From NCBI RefSeq assembly GCF_039634365.2, contig NZ_CP155079.2:3038001-3102000 (forward strand): a stretch of DNA of 64,000 nt, given 5' to 3'. The notes under the pieces are model-generated. The model worked only from the letters and a program-made list of their open reading frames with translations. It searched no databases and was not told where the DNA came from. The position numbers and the translations under genes were made by a program. Positions 1 to 8,064 of the stretch are shown one piece after another. Positions within the stretch are counted from its first letter, which is position 1, and each line of letters starts with the position of its first letter. Source of the stretch: Mucilaginibacter sp. PAMB04168. Lineage in GTDB: Bacteria; Bacteroidota; Bacteroidia; Sphingobacteriales; Sphingobacteriaceae.

Positions 1-1
1 G

Positions 2-328
2 ATTATTCGAGTGTTAGACAAGCCTGCTACTGCCAACCCAAAATGGAACAGCCAGCAACCTGATCCTGCCACTTCAAGTGCACCATACAGGTTATATAAT
101 ATTGGCAACTCCTCCCCGGTTAAGTTAATGAAGTTTATTGAAGCGCTCGAAAATGCAATAGGCAAAAAAGCTGTAATTAATTTACTGCCTATGCAGGCCG
201 GCGATGTGCTATCTACCGATGCTGATATGAGCGACCTGGAAAAAGAATTTAACTATCATCCGCAAACGGATATACAGGCAGGTATTAACCGATTTGTAAC
301 TTGGTTTAAGGACTTTTATAAGGTATAA
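2..328 (+). CDS. NAD-dependent epimerase, C-terminal fragment
   Basis: This is the C-terminal end of an extended short-chain dehydrogenase of the nucleotide-sugar epimerase type (UDP-glucuronate 4-epimerase-like). The reading frame is open to the left edge, so the Rossmann domain and active site lie outside the window. The visible part carries the family's late signature: a DPATSSAPYR stretch followed by YNIGN, then the substrate-binding tail with a GDV motif and a final helix ending WFKDFYKV. Such enzymes act in the cytosol to make sugar precursors for surface polysaccharide. The exact substrate cannot be told from the tail. Confidence 0.8.
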   Translation: MIRVLDKPATANPKWNSQQPDPATSSAPYRLYNIGNSSPVKLMKFIEALENAIGKKAVINLLPMQAGDVLSTDADMSDLEKEFNYHPQTDIQAGINRFVTWFKDFYKV

Positions 329-448
329 CCACTTGTTTTAAATTGATTATATGCTCTATACAACCGCTGATTGTAGCAACTTTTCAACAATCAATGGAAC
401 TGTCTGTAATTAAAAGTAATTCATTTTTACTTTTAAGAATACGGACCT

Positions 449-1237
449 ATGAAAAGCACGATCATCCTTATTCATGGCATGTTCCAGAACGCCAAAAGCT
501 GGGAACCATGGGTAAAACATTTTACTGAAAAAGGTTATAACTGCATTGCCGAATCATGGCCGCTGCATGAAGGCGAGCCTGCCGATTTACGCGCAAATAT
601 ACCTGCTGGTTTAGGCGAATTACGGCTGGCTGCTATTATTGAGAAATATAGGCAGTTAGCAACTTCCCAAACCGAAAAACCAATACTGATTGGTCACTCT
701 GTAGGCGGCCTGATTACACAAATATTAGTTAATGAAGGTCTGGCCAAATTAGGCGTTGCTATCAGCTCTGTAGCTCCTAATGCCATGATTACACTGGATT
801 GGGGATTTACCAAGAATAGCGCGCTGATTACTAACCCATTAAAGGGCGATGATCCTTTTATAATGGATCTGGAAAGCTTTCAAGGGTCTTTTGCCAACAC
901 CATGAGTATAGAAGCGGTAAAAGAACCGTATGAACGTACTGCTACAAATGATAGCCGTAATGTACTGCGCGATTGTCTTGGTGAAGACGGCAAGGTAGAC
1001 TTGGAATTACCACATGTACCTTTATTATTTATTGCCGGCGAAGAGGATGAAATAATACCTTATGAACTTTGTGAAAAGAATGCAAAAGCATACGATGATG
1101 AATTAAGCTCAACTGAGTTTCGCAAATTTGCAGGTAAGAGCCACTTTATTTGCTGTGAGCCTGGCTATGAAACAGTAATTGAGACAGTTTACAACTGGAT
1201 ACAGCAGAAGGAGGATATGCCTCCTTCTGCTGTATAA
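449..1237 (+). CDS. alpha/beta hydrolase
   Basis: A 262-residue single-domain alpha/beta hydrolase, probably cytosolic, since no signal peptide is present. The N-terminal strand and oxyanion loop are visible as ILIHGMFQ near residue 6. The nucleophile elbow is GHSVGG (Ser near 81-84). The strand before EEDEIIP carries the likely acidic residue, and the catalytic His is in GKSHF near the C terminus. The substrate is unknown; close relatives are annotated only as hydrolases or lipases. It starts at an ATG 121 bases after the epimerase fragment and is followed by a strong hairpin, so it probably forms its own transcription unit. Confidence 0.8.
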   Translation: MKSTIILIHGMFQNAKSWEPWVKHFTEKGYNCIAESWPLHEGEPADLRANIPAGLGELRLAAIIEKYRQLATSQTEKPILIGHSVGGLITQILVNEGLAKLGVAISSVAPNAMITLDWGFTKNSALITNPLKGDDPFIMDLESFQGSFANTMSIEAVKEPYERTATNDSRNVLRDCLGEDGKVDLELPHVPLLFIAGEEDEIIPYELCEKNAKAYDDELSSTEFRKFAGKSHFICCEPGYETVIETVYNWIQQKEDMPPSAV

Positions 1238-1276
1238 TTTGCAGTTAATCGTTACCATAGATTACTTAATTAATTA

Positions 1277-1317
1277 AAAGGCCATAAACATTGTACTGTC
1301 AAATGTTTATGGCCTTT
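1277..1317 (+). terminator. hairpin terminator after the hydrolase
   Basis: A 16-bp perfect inverted repeat (1277-1292 and 1302-1317) with a 9-base loop lies 39 bases after the hydrolase stop. The stem begins AAAGGCC and ends GGCCTTT, so it is A-rich on one side and T-rich on the other. This fits an intrinsic terminator for the gene to its left. Confidence 0.75.
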
Positions 1318-1417
1318 ACGCGTAAGGAAGGCTTTCTTAAGATAATTTGGCAGTTTTTTAATTAAATGTTTTACCTTTAGGTTACTTTTAAATTATTGAA
1401 ACCAGCTATATCAACGT

Positions 1418-2425
1418 ATGAAGAAAAAAAGCTTTAGATGGTCTGACGAGAGTGAACCGCACAAACAACGCACAAAAGCCATCATTAAAGAACACCCTGA
1501 ATTACGCCAGCTGATAGGCCGTAATCCGTACACCTTTTTAGTAATCACTTTATGTGTAGGCGTGCAGATAGCCGCAGCTTACTTACTTAGGGATGCTGCT
1601 TGGTATTGGATAGCCCTGGCAGCATACGGCGTTGGTGCTTTTGCCTGCCATACCCTGTTTGTGTGTATACACGAATGTGCCCATAATTTAATTTTTAAAA
1701 ATAAACTGGCCAATACCTGGTCGGGTATTTTTGCGAATTTGCCAACGCTATTACCTAGTGCCGTTTCTTTTCAAAAATATCACTTAAAGCACCATTCTTA
1801 CCAGGGCGTTGAAGCGCTGGATGCTGATATGCCTTTCCACTGGGAGGCCAGATTAATAAACAACTACACCTTTGGAAAAGCTATGTGGCTGTTATTTTAT
1901 CCGATTTTTCAGGCACTTCGTCCCTTCCGCTTAAAAGAAATAAACCTTTTTGATGGTTGGACTGCAGTGAACTGGTTAGTGCAAATTACTTTTACAGGTG
2001 CTGTAATTTATTTTTTAGGATGGGGTGCTGTGCTATACCTGGCATTAAGCTTCTTCTTCTCGGTTGGTTTGCATCCACTTGGCGCACGCTGGGTACAGGA
2101 GCATTTCTTAACGCACGGTGAGCAAGAAACTAAAAGTTATTATGGCCGCTTAAACTTCCCTAACCTGAATGTAGGTTATCACAATGAGCATCATGATTTC
2201 CCATCAGTACCCTGGAACAATCTGCCAAAAGTGAAAGCACTGGCAGGCAGGCATTATGATGAGTTAGGTCACCACACCTCATACACACGCTTGCTGTTTG
2301 AGTTTTTGTTCGATCGCGAGTTGTCTGTATTTTCACGTACGGCCCGTTCAAATCGTGGTGGCAAGATTACGGCACCTGTGCCTAAACCTGCCCCAAGTGA
2401 CTCTGCAAATGCGCAAGTAGCTTAA
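1418..2425 (+). CDS. sphingolipid Delta4-desaturase-like fatty acid desaturase
   Basis: A 335-residue membrane di-iron desaturase. Three His boxes are visible: HECAH (85-89), HLKHH (122-126) and HNEHH (255-259). The phrase GYHNEHHDFP, the preceding GLHP and the N-terminal EPHKQR...HPELRQL segment resemble eukaryotic dihydroceramide Delta4-desaturase (DEGS1/DES1) much more than acyl-CoA desaturases. There are about four hydrophobic segments, at roughly 40-80, 155-170 and 185-215. Sphingobacteria make sphingolipids, so a dihydroceramide-type substrate is plausible, but this is inference; another long-chain lipid is possible. The Pro/Ala-rich tail after residue 315 looks disordered. It is flanked by terminators on both sides and is probably monocistronic. 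Confidence 0.75.
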   Translation: MKKKSFRWSDESEPHKQRTKAIIKEHPELRQLIGRNPYTFLVITLCVGVQIAAAYLLRDAAWYWIALAAYGVGAFACHTLFVCIHECAHNLIFKNKLANTWSGIFANLPTLLPSAVSFQKYHLKHHSYQGVEALDADMPFHWEARLINNYTFGKAMWLLFYPIFQALRPFRLKEINLFDGWTAVNWLVQITFTGAVIYFLGWGAVLYLALSFFFSVGLHPLGARWVQEHFLTHGEQETKSYYGRLNFPNLNVGYHNEHHDFPSVPWNNLPKVKALAGRHYDELGHHTSYTRLLFEFLFDRELSVFSRTARSNRGGKITAPVPKPAPSDSANAQVA

Positions 2426-2441
2426 GATAAATAGTCGACAT

Positions 2442-2481
2442 AAAAGAAAAGGCCTGTATTAACATACAGGCCTTTTCTTTT
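2442..2481. terminator. bidirectional terminator
   Basis: A perfect 17-bp inverted repeat (2442-2458 and 2465-2481) with a 6-base loop sits between two convergent genes. Its outer arms are A-rich on the left and T-rich on the right, so it can serve as an intrinsic terminator in both directions. Confidence 0.85.
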
Positions 2482-2495
2482 ATTATTGTTGGGGT

Positions 2496-3194
2496 TTAAC
2501 AGTTACCGTTTGCGTCGCAGCTTGGGCCATCAGTTATCTCCAGGGTTTTTGGCTGTTGCTGCCATTCGCTGTAAGCTGTCTTTATAGTATTCAGAAATAC
2601 TTCTGTAGCCTGAGCGCCCGATACTGCATAACGGTTGTTTATCACAAAAAACGGCACACCACGAATATTCAATGTTTCAGCCTCATGAATATCTTGGTAC
2701 ACCTCATCTGCGTAAACGTTACTATCCAGAACGGCTGTCACTTCTTCTGCTTTTAATCCGATTTCTGTGCTTATGTTAACCAACGCTTCCTTATCGTCAA
2801 TGTTAAGGCCATCTGTAAAGTAGGCTTTAAACAAGCGCTCTTCTAACGCATCACCCAACCCGTGTTTCTTAGCCAAATGACTTAAACGGTGTGCATTAAA
2901 GCTATTGGCCACCACGGCACGGTCAAAATTATACTGTAAGCCTGCTTGTTGGGCCATTTCTGTTACCTGGTTACTGAGCTGTTTAGCATAATCCAGGTTC
3001 CAGCCTTTGCTATCGGCCAAAGATTGGTAAACACTTATATTGGGGTTTGTTTTTAAGGCAGGATTGAGCTGAAAGCTTTTCCACTCCACCTCTACCACAT
3101 CGCTATGCTCAAAGGCGGATAAGGCTTCTTCAAAATGGCGCTTACCTATATAACAGAACGGACACATCACATCCGACCATATTTGTACTTTCAT
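2496..3194 (-). CDS. DsbA family oxidoreductase (FrnE-like)
   Basis: A 232-residue thioredoxin-fold protein of the DsbA/FrnE group. The redox motif CPFC (Cys11, Cys14) follows the first strand directly, and no signal peptide is present, so it acts in the cytosol. The helical insertion of DsbA proteins spans about 60-150. The cis-Pro loop is visible as GVPFFVI near residue 182, and a GAQ segment follows. FrnE-like proteins are disulfide oxidoreductases linked to stress or polyketide chemistry; the partner here is unknown. The C-terminal tail carries two more Cys (SCDANGNC), which could be a second redox pair. A -7 element lies 17 bases before the start. Confidence 0.85.
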   Translation of the reverse strand: MKVQIWSDVMCPFCYIGKRHFEEALSAFEHSDVVEVEWKSFQLNPALKTNPNISVYQSLADSKGWNLDYAKQLSNQVTEMAQQAGLQYNFDRAVVANSFNAHRLSHLAKKHGLGDALEERLFKAYFTDGLNIDDKEALVNISTEIGLKAEEVTAVLDSNVYADEVYQDIHEAETLNIRGVPFFVINNRYAVSGAQATEVFLNTIKTAYSEWQQQPKTLEITDGPSCDANGNC

Positions 3195-3210
3195 CTTAAC
3201 TGATTTTAGT

Positions 3211-3218
3211 CAAATATA
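3211..3218 (-). promoter_or_regulatory. -7 promoter element of the DsbA-like gene
   Basis: On the minus strand this reads TATATTTG, a perfect match to the Bacteroidota -7 consensus TAnnTTTG, 16 bases upstream of the start codon. No clear -33 TTG is seen at the usual 19-21 base spacing. Confidence 0.5.
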
Positions 3219-3285
3219 AGAATGCCATTTAAGTTTATGTATCTGCTTTTCTAGCTATTACCGGCCAATGACACTGCCGCCAATT

Positions 3286-4203
3286 CTATAACTTGGGTAT
3301 AGTATAGTGATAAATGGGCTGCCTTTTACCTTCGCTAACGGTGTAATAGCTGTTACCGTTTGCTGCAAAGCCGATGGCTTCGCCCAGTTTTTCCTGTTCA
3401 TATGCAGGCTGAACGGGCTTACGCTGTAAAGTCTGCCAAACAGCCTCTTTATCGTGCCGTCGCCAATAGTAAACACGGCTGTAGCTCTTTAATACAACTT
3501 GGTTGCCATCCTTTGAAATATCGCCGCTTACTATCCATTTGAATGGCTGTAATCCTTTGAAATGTAGCTGGCAGCGCTTGGTAAGTGTTACCGTGTCATT
3601 GGCCTTAAAATTTAAAGGTGCGGTGTAAACGCTCACCATACTGTGCCTCTTGGTTACAATGTACAGGAGCTTCTCCGTAGGATCTATCATCAACGTCTCG
3701 GCATCCTTCGGCCCATCGGGATAGGTAACTGACAGAACACTGCACTGCAACGTTTGTGCACTATCGGCCACGGCAGGCAGATCGGGCTCGGCTATACGGT
3801 ATATATTAACAGATCGATTGGAAGCGCCATTATCGCCAATATCACCTATATACACATAACTCTTATTTGGCAATGGGCCCGGGCCAACTGCTATGTCTTC
3901 GCAATCCTTAACGTTTACTGCGCCTTTATCTGTTACATAGTAATAAGTGCCCAATAGTTTCCCTTGCCTGTCAATTGCGAAAAAACGATTGTTATCACCA
4001 CTATCATTATGTATATAATACACATCACTATGCTTACCGGATGCAGCAATGCCCGACGTTTCACCGTTTAAATCACTTTGTAAGTAACCCGATATATAGT
4101 TGGTGTCGTCGCGCTTGTTTTGTGCATAGGCTGCCAGTTCCAATACAAAAATAAGTACTGGCCATAGTATACGCCTTTTTTTAAAGTTCTTCACCCTACG
4201 CAT
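3286..4203 (-). CDS. secreted hypothetical protein, likely beta-propeller
   Basis: A 305-residue exported protein with no family I can name. The chosen start gives a typical signal peptide: basic MRRVKNFKKRR, then a hydrophobic stretch, then AYAQ as a cleavage site. An alternative start seven codons upstream would weaken it. The mature part has recurring strand-rich blocks with aromatic or Asp turns (HNDSGDNNRFFAID, YIGDIGDNGASNRSV, LYIVTKRH, VVLKSYSRVYYW) that suggest a beta-propeller. The acidic DSGDNN and GDIGDN loops could bind calcium. It is convergent with nothing and lies about 90 bases downstream of the DsbA-like gene on the same strand. Confidence 0.55.
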   Translation of the reverse strand: MRRVKNFKKRRILWPVLIFVLELAAYAQNKRDDTNYISGYLQSDLNGETSGIAASGKHSDVYYIHNDSGDNNRFFAIDRQGKLLGTYYYVTDKGAVNVKDCEDIAVGPGPLPNKSYVYIGDIGDNGASNRSVNIYRIAEPDLPAVADSAQTLQCSVLSVTYPDGPKDAETLMIDPTEKLLYIVTKRHSMVSVYTAPLNFKANDTVTLTKRCQLHFKGLQPFKWIVSGDISKDGNQVVLKSYSRVYYWRRHDKEAVWQTLQRKPVQPAYEQEKLGEAIGFAANGNSYYTVSEGKRQPIYHYTIPKL

Positions 4204-4416
4204 ATTAACGGCAAAGTAAATCAATTCTTGTAACTATTTAATTAATAACGTAAGAATTAACGACACCTCTTAAATTTAATACCATTTTGATAAAAATATT
4301 GAAATATTGGCCTACATTTTTTGACGTGGTTAACCATAGTCCACTTACAATCTTACGGTAAAGTAAGCGTTTAATTATAGGATTGTGAGATTGAGCGACA
4401 CCTTAAACTTTTCTGT

Positions 4417-4620
4417 ATGGAAACTTCAGCAAAACACTTTAGGTTTGTAAACACTAAAACCGACAACGTAATTTATTACTACTCCGTAGATTATGCTTCG
4501 AGCAGTGAAAATTTAAAAGAAACGTTAAACGCCATAAAGGCCCAGGTGGCCACCAGTAACGGCCTCGATATAAATACACTGTATTGGGAAGAAGTAAGAG
4601 AAGAAGAAAAAAACAATTAA
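4417..4620 (+). CDS. small conserved hypothetical protein
   Basis: A 67-residue acidic protein without signal peptide or membrane segment. It reads as two beta-strands (HFRFVNTKTDNVIYYYSVD) followed by an amphipathic helix (ENLKETLNAIKAQVA) and an acidic end. No family is recognised. It starts at an ATG and is followed 49 bases later by the DUF3810 gene on the same strand, so the two may be cotranscribed. Codon use is like the neighbours, which supports a real gene. Confidence 0.55.
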   Translation: METSAKHFRFVNTKTDNVIYYYSVDYASSSENLKETLNAIKAQVATSNGLDINTLYWEEVREEEKNN

Positions 4621-4669
4621 TCTGCAACTTCATGTTGGATATGTGTTTGTATGCTGCTTAATTTGCTGC

Positions 4670-5755
4670 ATGATTGAACCTGCCCCGGTCAAAGCATTTT
4701 CAAATAAGAAAGCTTATGCATTAATAGCCGGTTTAGGTGTGTTGCTTGCGCTATTGTTTACTGCAGGTTACTTTCCTAACTTTATTGAGCGTTATTACAG
4801 CACAGGCCTTTACCAGTTTATTGGTTATGTAGCCCACTCCCTGTTGGGTTGGGTGCCATTTAGTTTAGGCGACTTGTTTTACTTTTACATCATCTCCTAC
4901 TTACTTTACAGTTTGTTGCGTTGTTTTCGAAAAATTCCGCGAAAAAATTTCAGGTTATTATGGAGCGAAACGCTCAAATTTATCATTAAACTGCAGCTCT
5001 TTATTGGTTTGTTTTACTTGATGTGGGGGCTTAATTACTTCCGTCCACCGGCTGCTGGTATTTTAAATTTACCTAACAACACGTATTCATCAAACCAGCT
5101 GCAAAAGGTTACCCGGCTATTAATAGATAGCACCAACAGTTTGCGGAGCAGCATACGACGGGCAGACACTCTAACTGATAACAAAGCAATATTTGATATT
5201 TCGAAGCAGGCCGTACAAAATTTAGGGAAATTTAGCAATAAACTGCAAAGCACTTTTCCATCGGCAAAACCTTCGTTGTTCACTCCCGTAATTAATTATA
5301 TGACCACGGCGGGCTACTTTAACCCTTTCACCGGTGAGGCACAAGTAAATTATGCTATGCCCATAGTTGACAGGCCCATAACATCATGCCATGAAATGGC
5401 TCATCAAATAGGCTTTGCGCGGGAGGATGAGGCTAACTTTATCGGTTTTCTGGCTGGTATAAAATCCAATAAAAAGCTGCTCAGGTATTCTGCGTATTAC
5501 ATGGCTATGCAAGAATTTATGCAACAAGTACGCCGCCAGGATACGGTAGTATTTAATAATTTCAAGAAAGAGATATCACCAACTGTGAAAACAGATTTGA
5601 AAGTGGAGCACCTTTATTGGCAGCACTATGAAAATCAGCTCGGATATATAACCAGCCTATTTTACGACAATTTTTTAAAGGCTAATAACCAACCCGAAGG
5701 CCTGCGTACTTACAACCGTATGATTAACCTAACCATGGCTTATTACAGCCGATAG
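4670..5755 (+). CDS. DUF3810 membrane protein with zinc-protease-like motif
   Basis: A 361-residue inner-membrane protein of the DUF3810 family. Three hydrophobic segments appear at about 13-30, 45-75 and 105-125. A soluble domain then carries CHEMAHQIGFAREDEANF, in which HEMAH is a zincin-type HExxH and the downstream Glu of DEANF could be the third ligand. This suggests a membrane-bound metallopeptidase, but I know of no proven activity for the family. An in-frame GTG at 4643 would add nine Cys-rich residues; the ATG at 4670 gives the normal family N terminus, so I use it. Confidence 0.75.
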   Translation: MIEPAPVKAFSNKKAYALIAGLGVLLALLFTAGYFPNFIERYYSTGLYQFIGYVAHSLLGWVPFSLGDLFYFYIISYLLYSLLRCFRKIPRKNFRLLWSETLKFIIKLQLFIGLFYLMWGLNYFRPPAAGILNLPNNTYSSNQLQKVTRLLIDSTNSLRSSIRRADTLTDNKAIFDISKQAVQNLGKFSNKLQSTFPSAKPSLFTPVINYMTTAGYFNPFTGEAQVNYAMPIVDRPITSCHEMAHQIGFAREDEANFIGFLAGIKSNKKLLRYSAYYMAMQEFMQQVRRQDTVVFNNFKKEISPTVKTDLKVEHLYWQHYENQLGYITSLFYDNFLKANNQPEGLRTYNRMINLTMAYYSR

Positions 5756-5859
5756 TTACTATTTACGCTAGTGTTAAGCCCTACAATTACATGTCTTTTA
5801 TTTCCGGCTCATTAAGCTTTGTAATAGCCTATAGTGATCAAAATAAATTTAATTTAACT

Positions 5860-6504
5860 TTAGCTGTTCTTTATCAGAATGCTTTCTACAATGTAAGTTA
5901 CCTGTTCACATTTGTCTGTAGTACGCTCCAGGGCACCTAAAATTTCACTGTATTTTATAAGTTGAAATGTGTCGGTTTCTTTAGCATTTAGCAGTGCAAA
6001 GGCCTTATCATAAACTTGGTCCGCTTTGTGCTCTAGCTGCTTAATTTGGTTGCAAATCCCCAAAATTGTTTCAGAATCACTGATCTTGTTAAGGGCTCTG
6101 ATGCATCTGTCCATGTGCTGGCTTGCTTCCAAAATAATGGCACATAACTCGCGTATGGGTGCGGTTATCACATCGAGTGAATATAAGTTAATACGGCGCG
6201 CAGATGAGTCGATATAATCAGAAACGGCGTTGATAGCCGAAACCAGGGCGTACATATCATTACGTTCAAAAGGTGACACCAATGCTTTGCCAGACACGGC
6301 ATATACTTGACGTTTAATATCGCTCGATTGGGCTTTAAGCCGGCTAATTTGAGCAAATTCTGTCTTCTGTTCAGGAATCCACTCACCGTTCACGGCATCG
6401 TTTAACAACTTAGCCATGGCTGCACTATTGGCCGAGGCGCGGTTAAATAAATTAAAAAAAACCGCATCGTTCTTCGGCATAAACCGGCTTAAGAAATTTG
6501 TCAT
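5860..6504 (-). CDS. DUF47 (PhoU-like) phosphate transport regulator
   Basis: A 214-residue all-helical protein of the DUF47/TIGR00153 family, distantly related to PhoU. The pattern is visible in MPKNDAVFFNLF at the N terminus and in the repeated helix signatures with acidic metal-cluster residues, such as IKQLEHKADQVYD near 155 and ALERTTDKCEQV near 195. These proteins are usually encoded next to a Pit-type phosphate permease and regulate it in the cytosol. No such permease is adjacent here. The upstream region to the next divergent gene is about 140 bases and has room for a promoter on each strand. Confidence 0.8.
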   Translation of the reverse strand: MTNFLSRFMPKNDAVFFNLFNRASANSAAMAKLLNDAVNGEWIPEQKTEFAQISRLKAQSSDIKRQVYAVSGKALVSPFERNDMYALVSAINAVSDYIDSSARRINLYSLDVITAPIRELCAIILEASQHMDRCIRALNKISDSETILGICNQIKQLEHKADQVYDKAFALLNAKETDTFQLIKYSEILGALERTTDKCEQVTYIVESILIKNS

Positions 6505-6633
6505 AAGGAGCGTACTGTATGTTTGCCTTTAATAGAGCGCTATAAAAGTAAGATTATTGATTTATAACGCCAATGTTAAGTAAGCAATTTAATGTTAACA
6601 CAATGTTAATACTGCATTATTAAACGGTTAAGT

Positions 6634-6641
6634 TAATTTTG
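6634..6641 (+). promoter_or_regulatory. -7 promoter element, possibly leaderless
   Basis: TAATTTTG matches TAnnTTTG and is followed by C. It ends only four bases before the ATG at 6646, so transcription would start at or inside the start codon. No clear -33 element is visible. Confidence 0.4.
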
Positions 6642-6645
6642 CAGC

Positions 6646-6879
6646 ATGTCTGAAGATGACCTCCCCACTTATGCTATTGTAGAGTTATTGATTCGCCTGG
6701 GCGATTTGAACCCATCAATAGGTAATTATAAAGACCACTTCTATGTAGATGGTGTGGTTATGGTTAAAACCAGTACTGGCTTTGTCCGCTTCCCATCACA
6801 ACTTGTGTTTCAGCAATTTAATGCCCCCGAGCTAATTACAGCAGATAACCTGAACAAAGTTGCTCAAGAATTAGAATGA
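6646..6879 (+). CDS. small conserved hypothetical protein
   Basis: A 77-residue protein without signal peptide or membrane segment and with no family I recognise. It has a hydrophobic helix (YAIVELLIRLGDL), a central beta section with YKDHFYVDGVVMVKT, and a C-terminal helix. Its stop codon lies only two bases from the stop of the convergent SDR gene, so there is no room for a terminator between them. Confidence 0.5.
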   Translation: MSEDDLPTYAIVELLIRLGDLNPSIGNYKDHFYVDGVVMVKTSTGFVRFPSQLVFQQFNAPELITADNLNKVAQELE

Positions 6880-6881
6880 GT

Positions 6882-7874
6882 TTAGCTCAACTTTTTAAGT
6901 ACATAAAGTGCCCCGAATAAAACGCCGGCTACACCGGCTGCGCGGGCTACTTTTTTGTTACTTACTTTTTTGGAAGTAAAGCCGCCCGATATTTGATTGT
7001 TTGCACCGGTTGATTCAAAAATGCTGCCGTTAGTAACCGGGGCCGGTTCGGCATTCTTTAAATACATTTTGATAAACTTGGTAGTAGACCAACGTGTTAG
7101 TTTAGGCGACAACCATTGGCTAAACCTTGCCAGGTATGCAGCACTTCCCAAAGTAACAGAATCTTTAGGCTTTTGCGCTAAAGATACCACGGTGTGCGCT
7201 ACTTTGTAAGTAGGAACAACGGGGGGCGCGGGTTTTAAGATTTTACCGGTATAATTGGCCGCATGACTTGGACCAGGCGTATCCACAAAACCCGGAAAAA
7301 CGTCACAAATGTGGATACCAGGGCAATCCTGTAACTCCGCACGCAATGCTTCCGAATAGCCTCGCAAACCAAACTTACTAGCTGTATAAGATACTGAATA
7401 AGGGAAAGCCACAAAGCCGCCTACTGAATTTAAATTGATAAGAATGCCTCGTTTTTGCTTTTTAAAATGCGTCAGCGCAGCATGTGCACCGTTAATATAA
7501 CCTAGTAAATTAACCTTAACCACCTGGTTATGCACTTCAATAGGAATAGTTGTAAACTCGCCTAAGGCGCCTAAACCTGCCACATTAACCCAAACATCTA
7601 AACTCCCTCCAAAAATGCAGGCATCTTTTGCTAACTGCATTACCGATTCTGGGTCGGTAACATCGGTTACTACGGCAATCGCCTTGCCTCCCAAACGGTC
7701 ACATAGATCAACCATTTCATCTAAAACATCTTTTTGCCTGGCAGCCAGTACTACTTTAGCACCATGGCGGGCAAACTCTAAGGCTGTAGCCCTACCAATA
7801 CCACTAGTGGCTCCGGTAATTACAACTGTTTTTTTATTTAATGGCGATGTTGGCAGGTATTTGGAGGCTGTCAT
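6882..7874 (-). CDS. SDR family oxidoreductase
   Basis: A 330-residue short-chain dehydrogenase. The cofactor motif is TGATSGIG near residue 21; the arginine in AARQ after the second strand favours NADP(H). NVAGLG follows near 100, and the catalytic Ser, Tyr and Lys are visible in SVGGF and YTASK (about 150-167). The fold ends near 260; the extra tail ends in a hydrophobic stretch (GVAGVLFGALYVL) that could anchor the enzyme in the membrane. The tail is longer than in a classical 250-residue SDR. The substrate is unknown; a lipid is possible given the anchor. Confidence 0.8.
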   Translation of the reverse strand: MTASKYLPTSPLNKKTVVITGATSGIGRATALEFARHGAKVVLAARQKDVLDEMVDLCDRLGGKAIAVVTDVTDPESVMQLAKDACIFGGSLDVWVNVAGLGALGEFTTIPIEVHNQVVKVNLLGYINGAHAALTHFKKQKRGILINLNSVGGFVAFPYSVSYTASKFGLRGYSEALRAELQDCPGIHICDVFPGFVDTPGPSHAANYTGKILKPAPPVVPTYKVAHTVVSLAQKPKDSVTLGSAAYLARFSQWLSPKLTRWSTTKFIKMYLKNAEPAPVTNGSIFESTGANNQISGGFTSKKVSNKKVARAAGVAGVLFGALYVLKKLS

Positions 7875-8064
7875 AAATAGTTTTTAAGTGCAGAGCTGTC
7901 AAACATATACAACCCCGCACTTAATTAAAAGTTTAATTTAAAAATGGATATTAAAGCTGAAGATATAAATTTAGCTACAACTCAGCAATGAGCTTGTTTA
8001 CTATTAATTACAATAAAAGTGATCAGTAACACCCTTTAACCTAATTTAATAATCTTTAGGCTGG

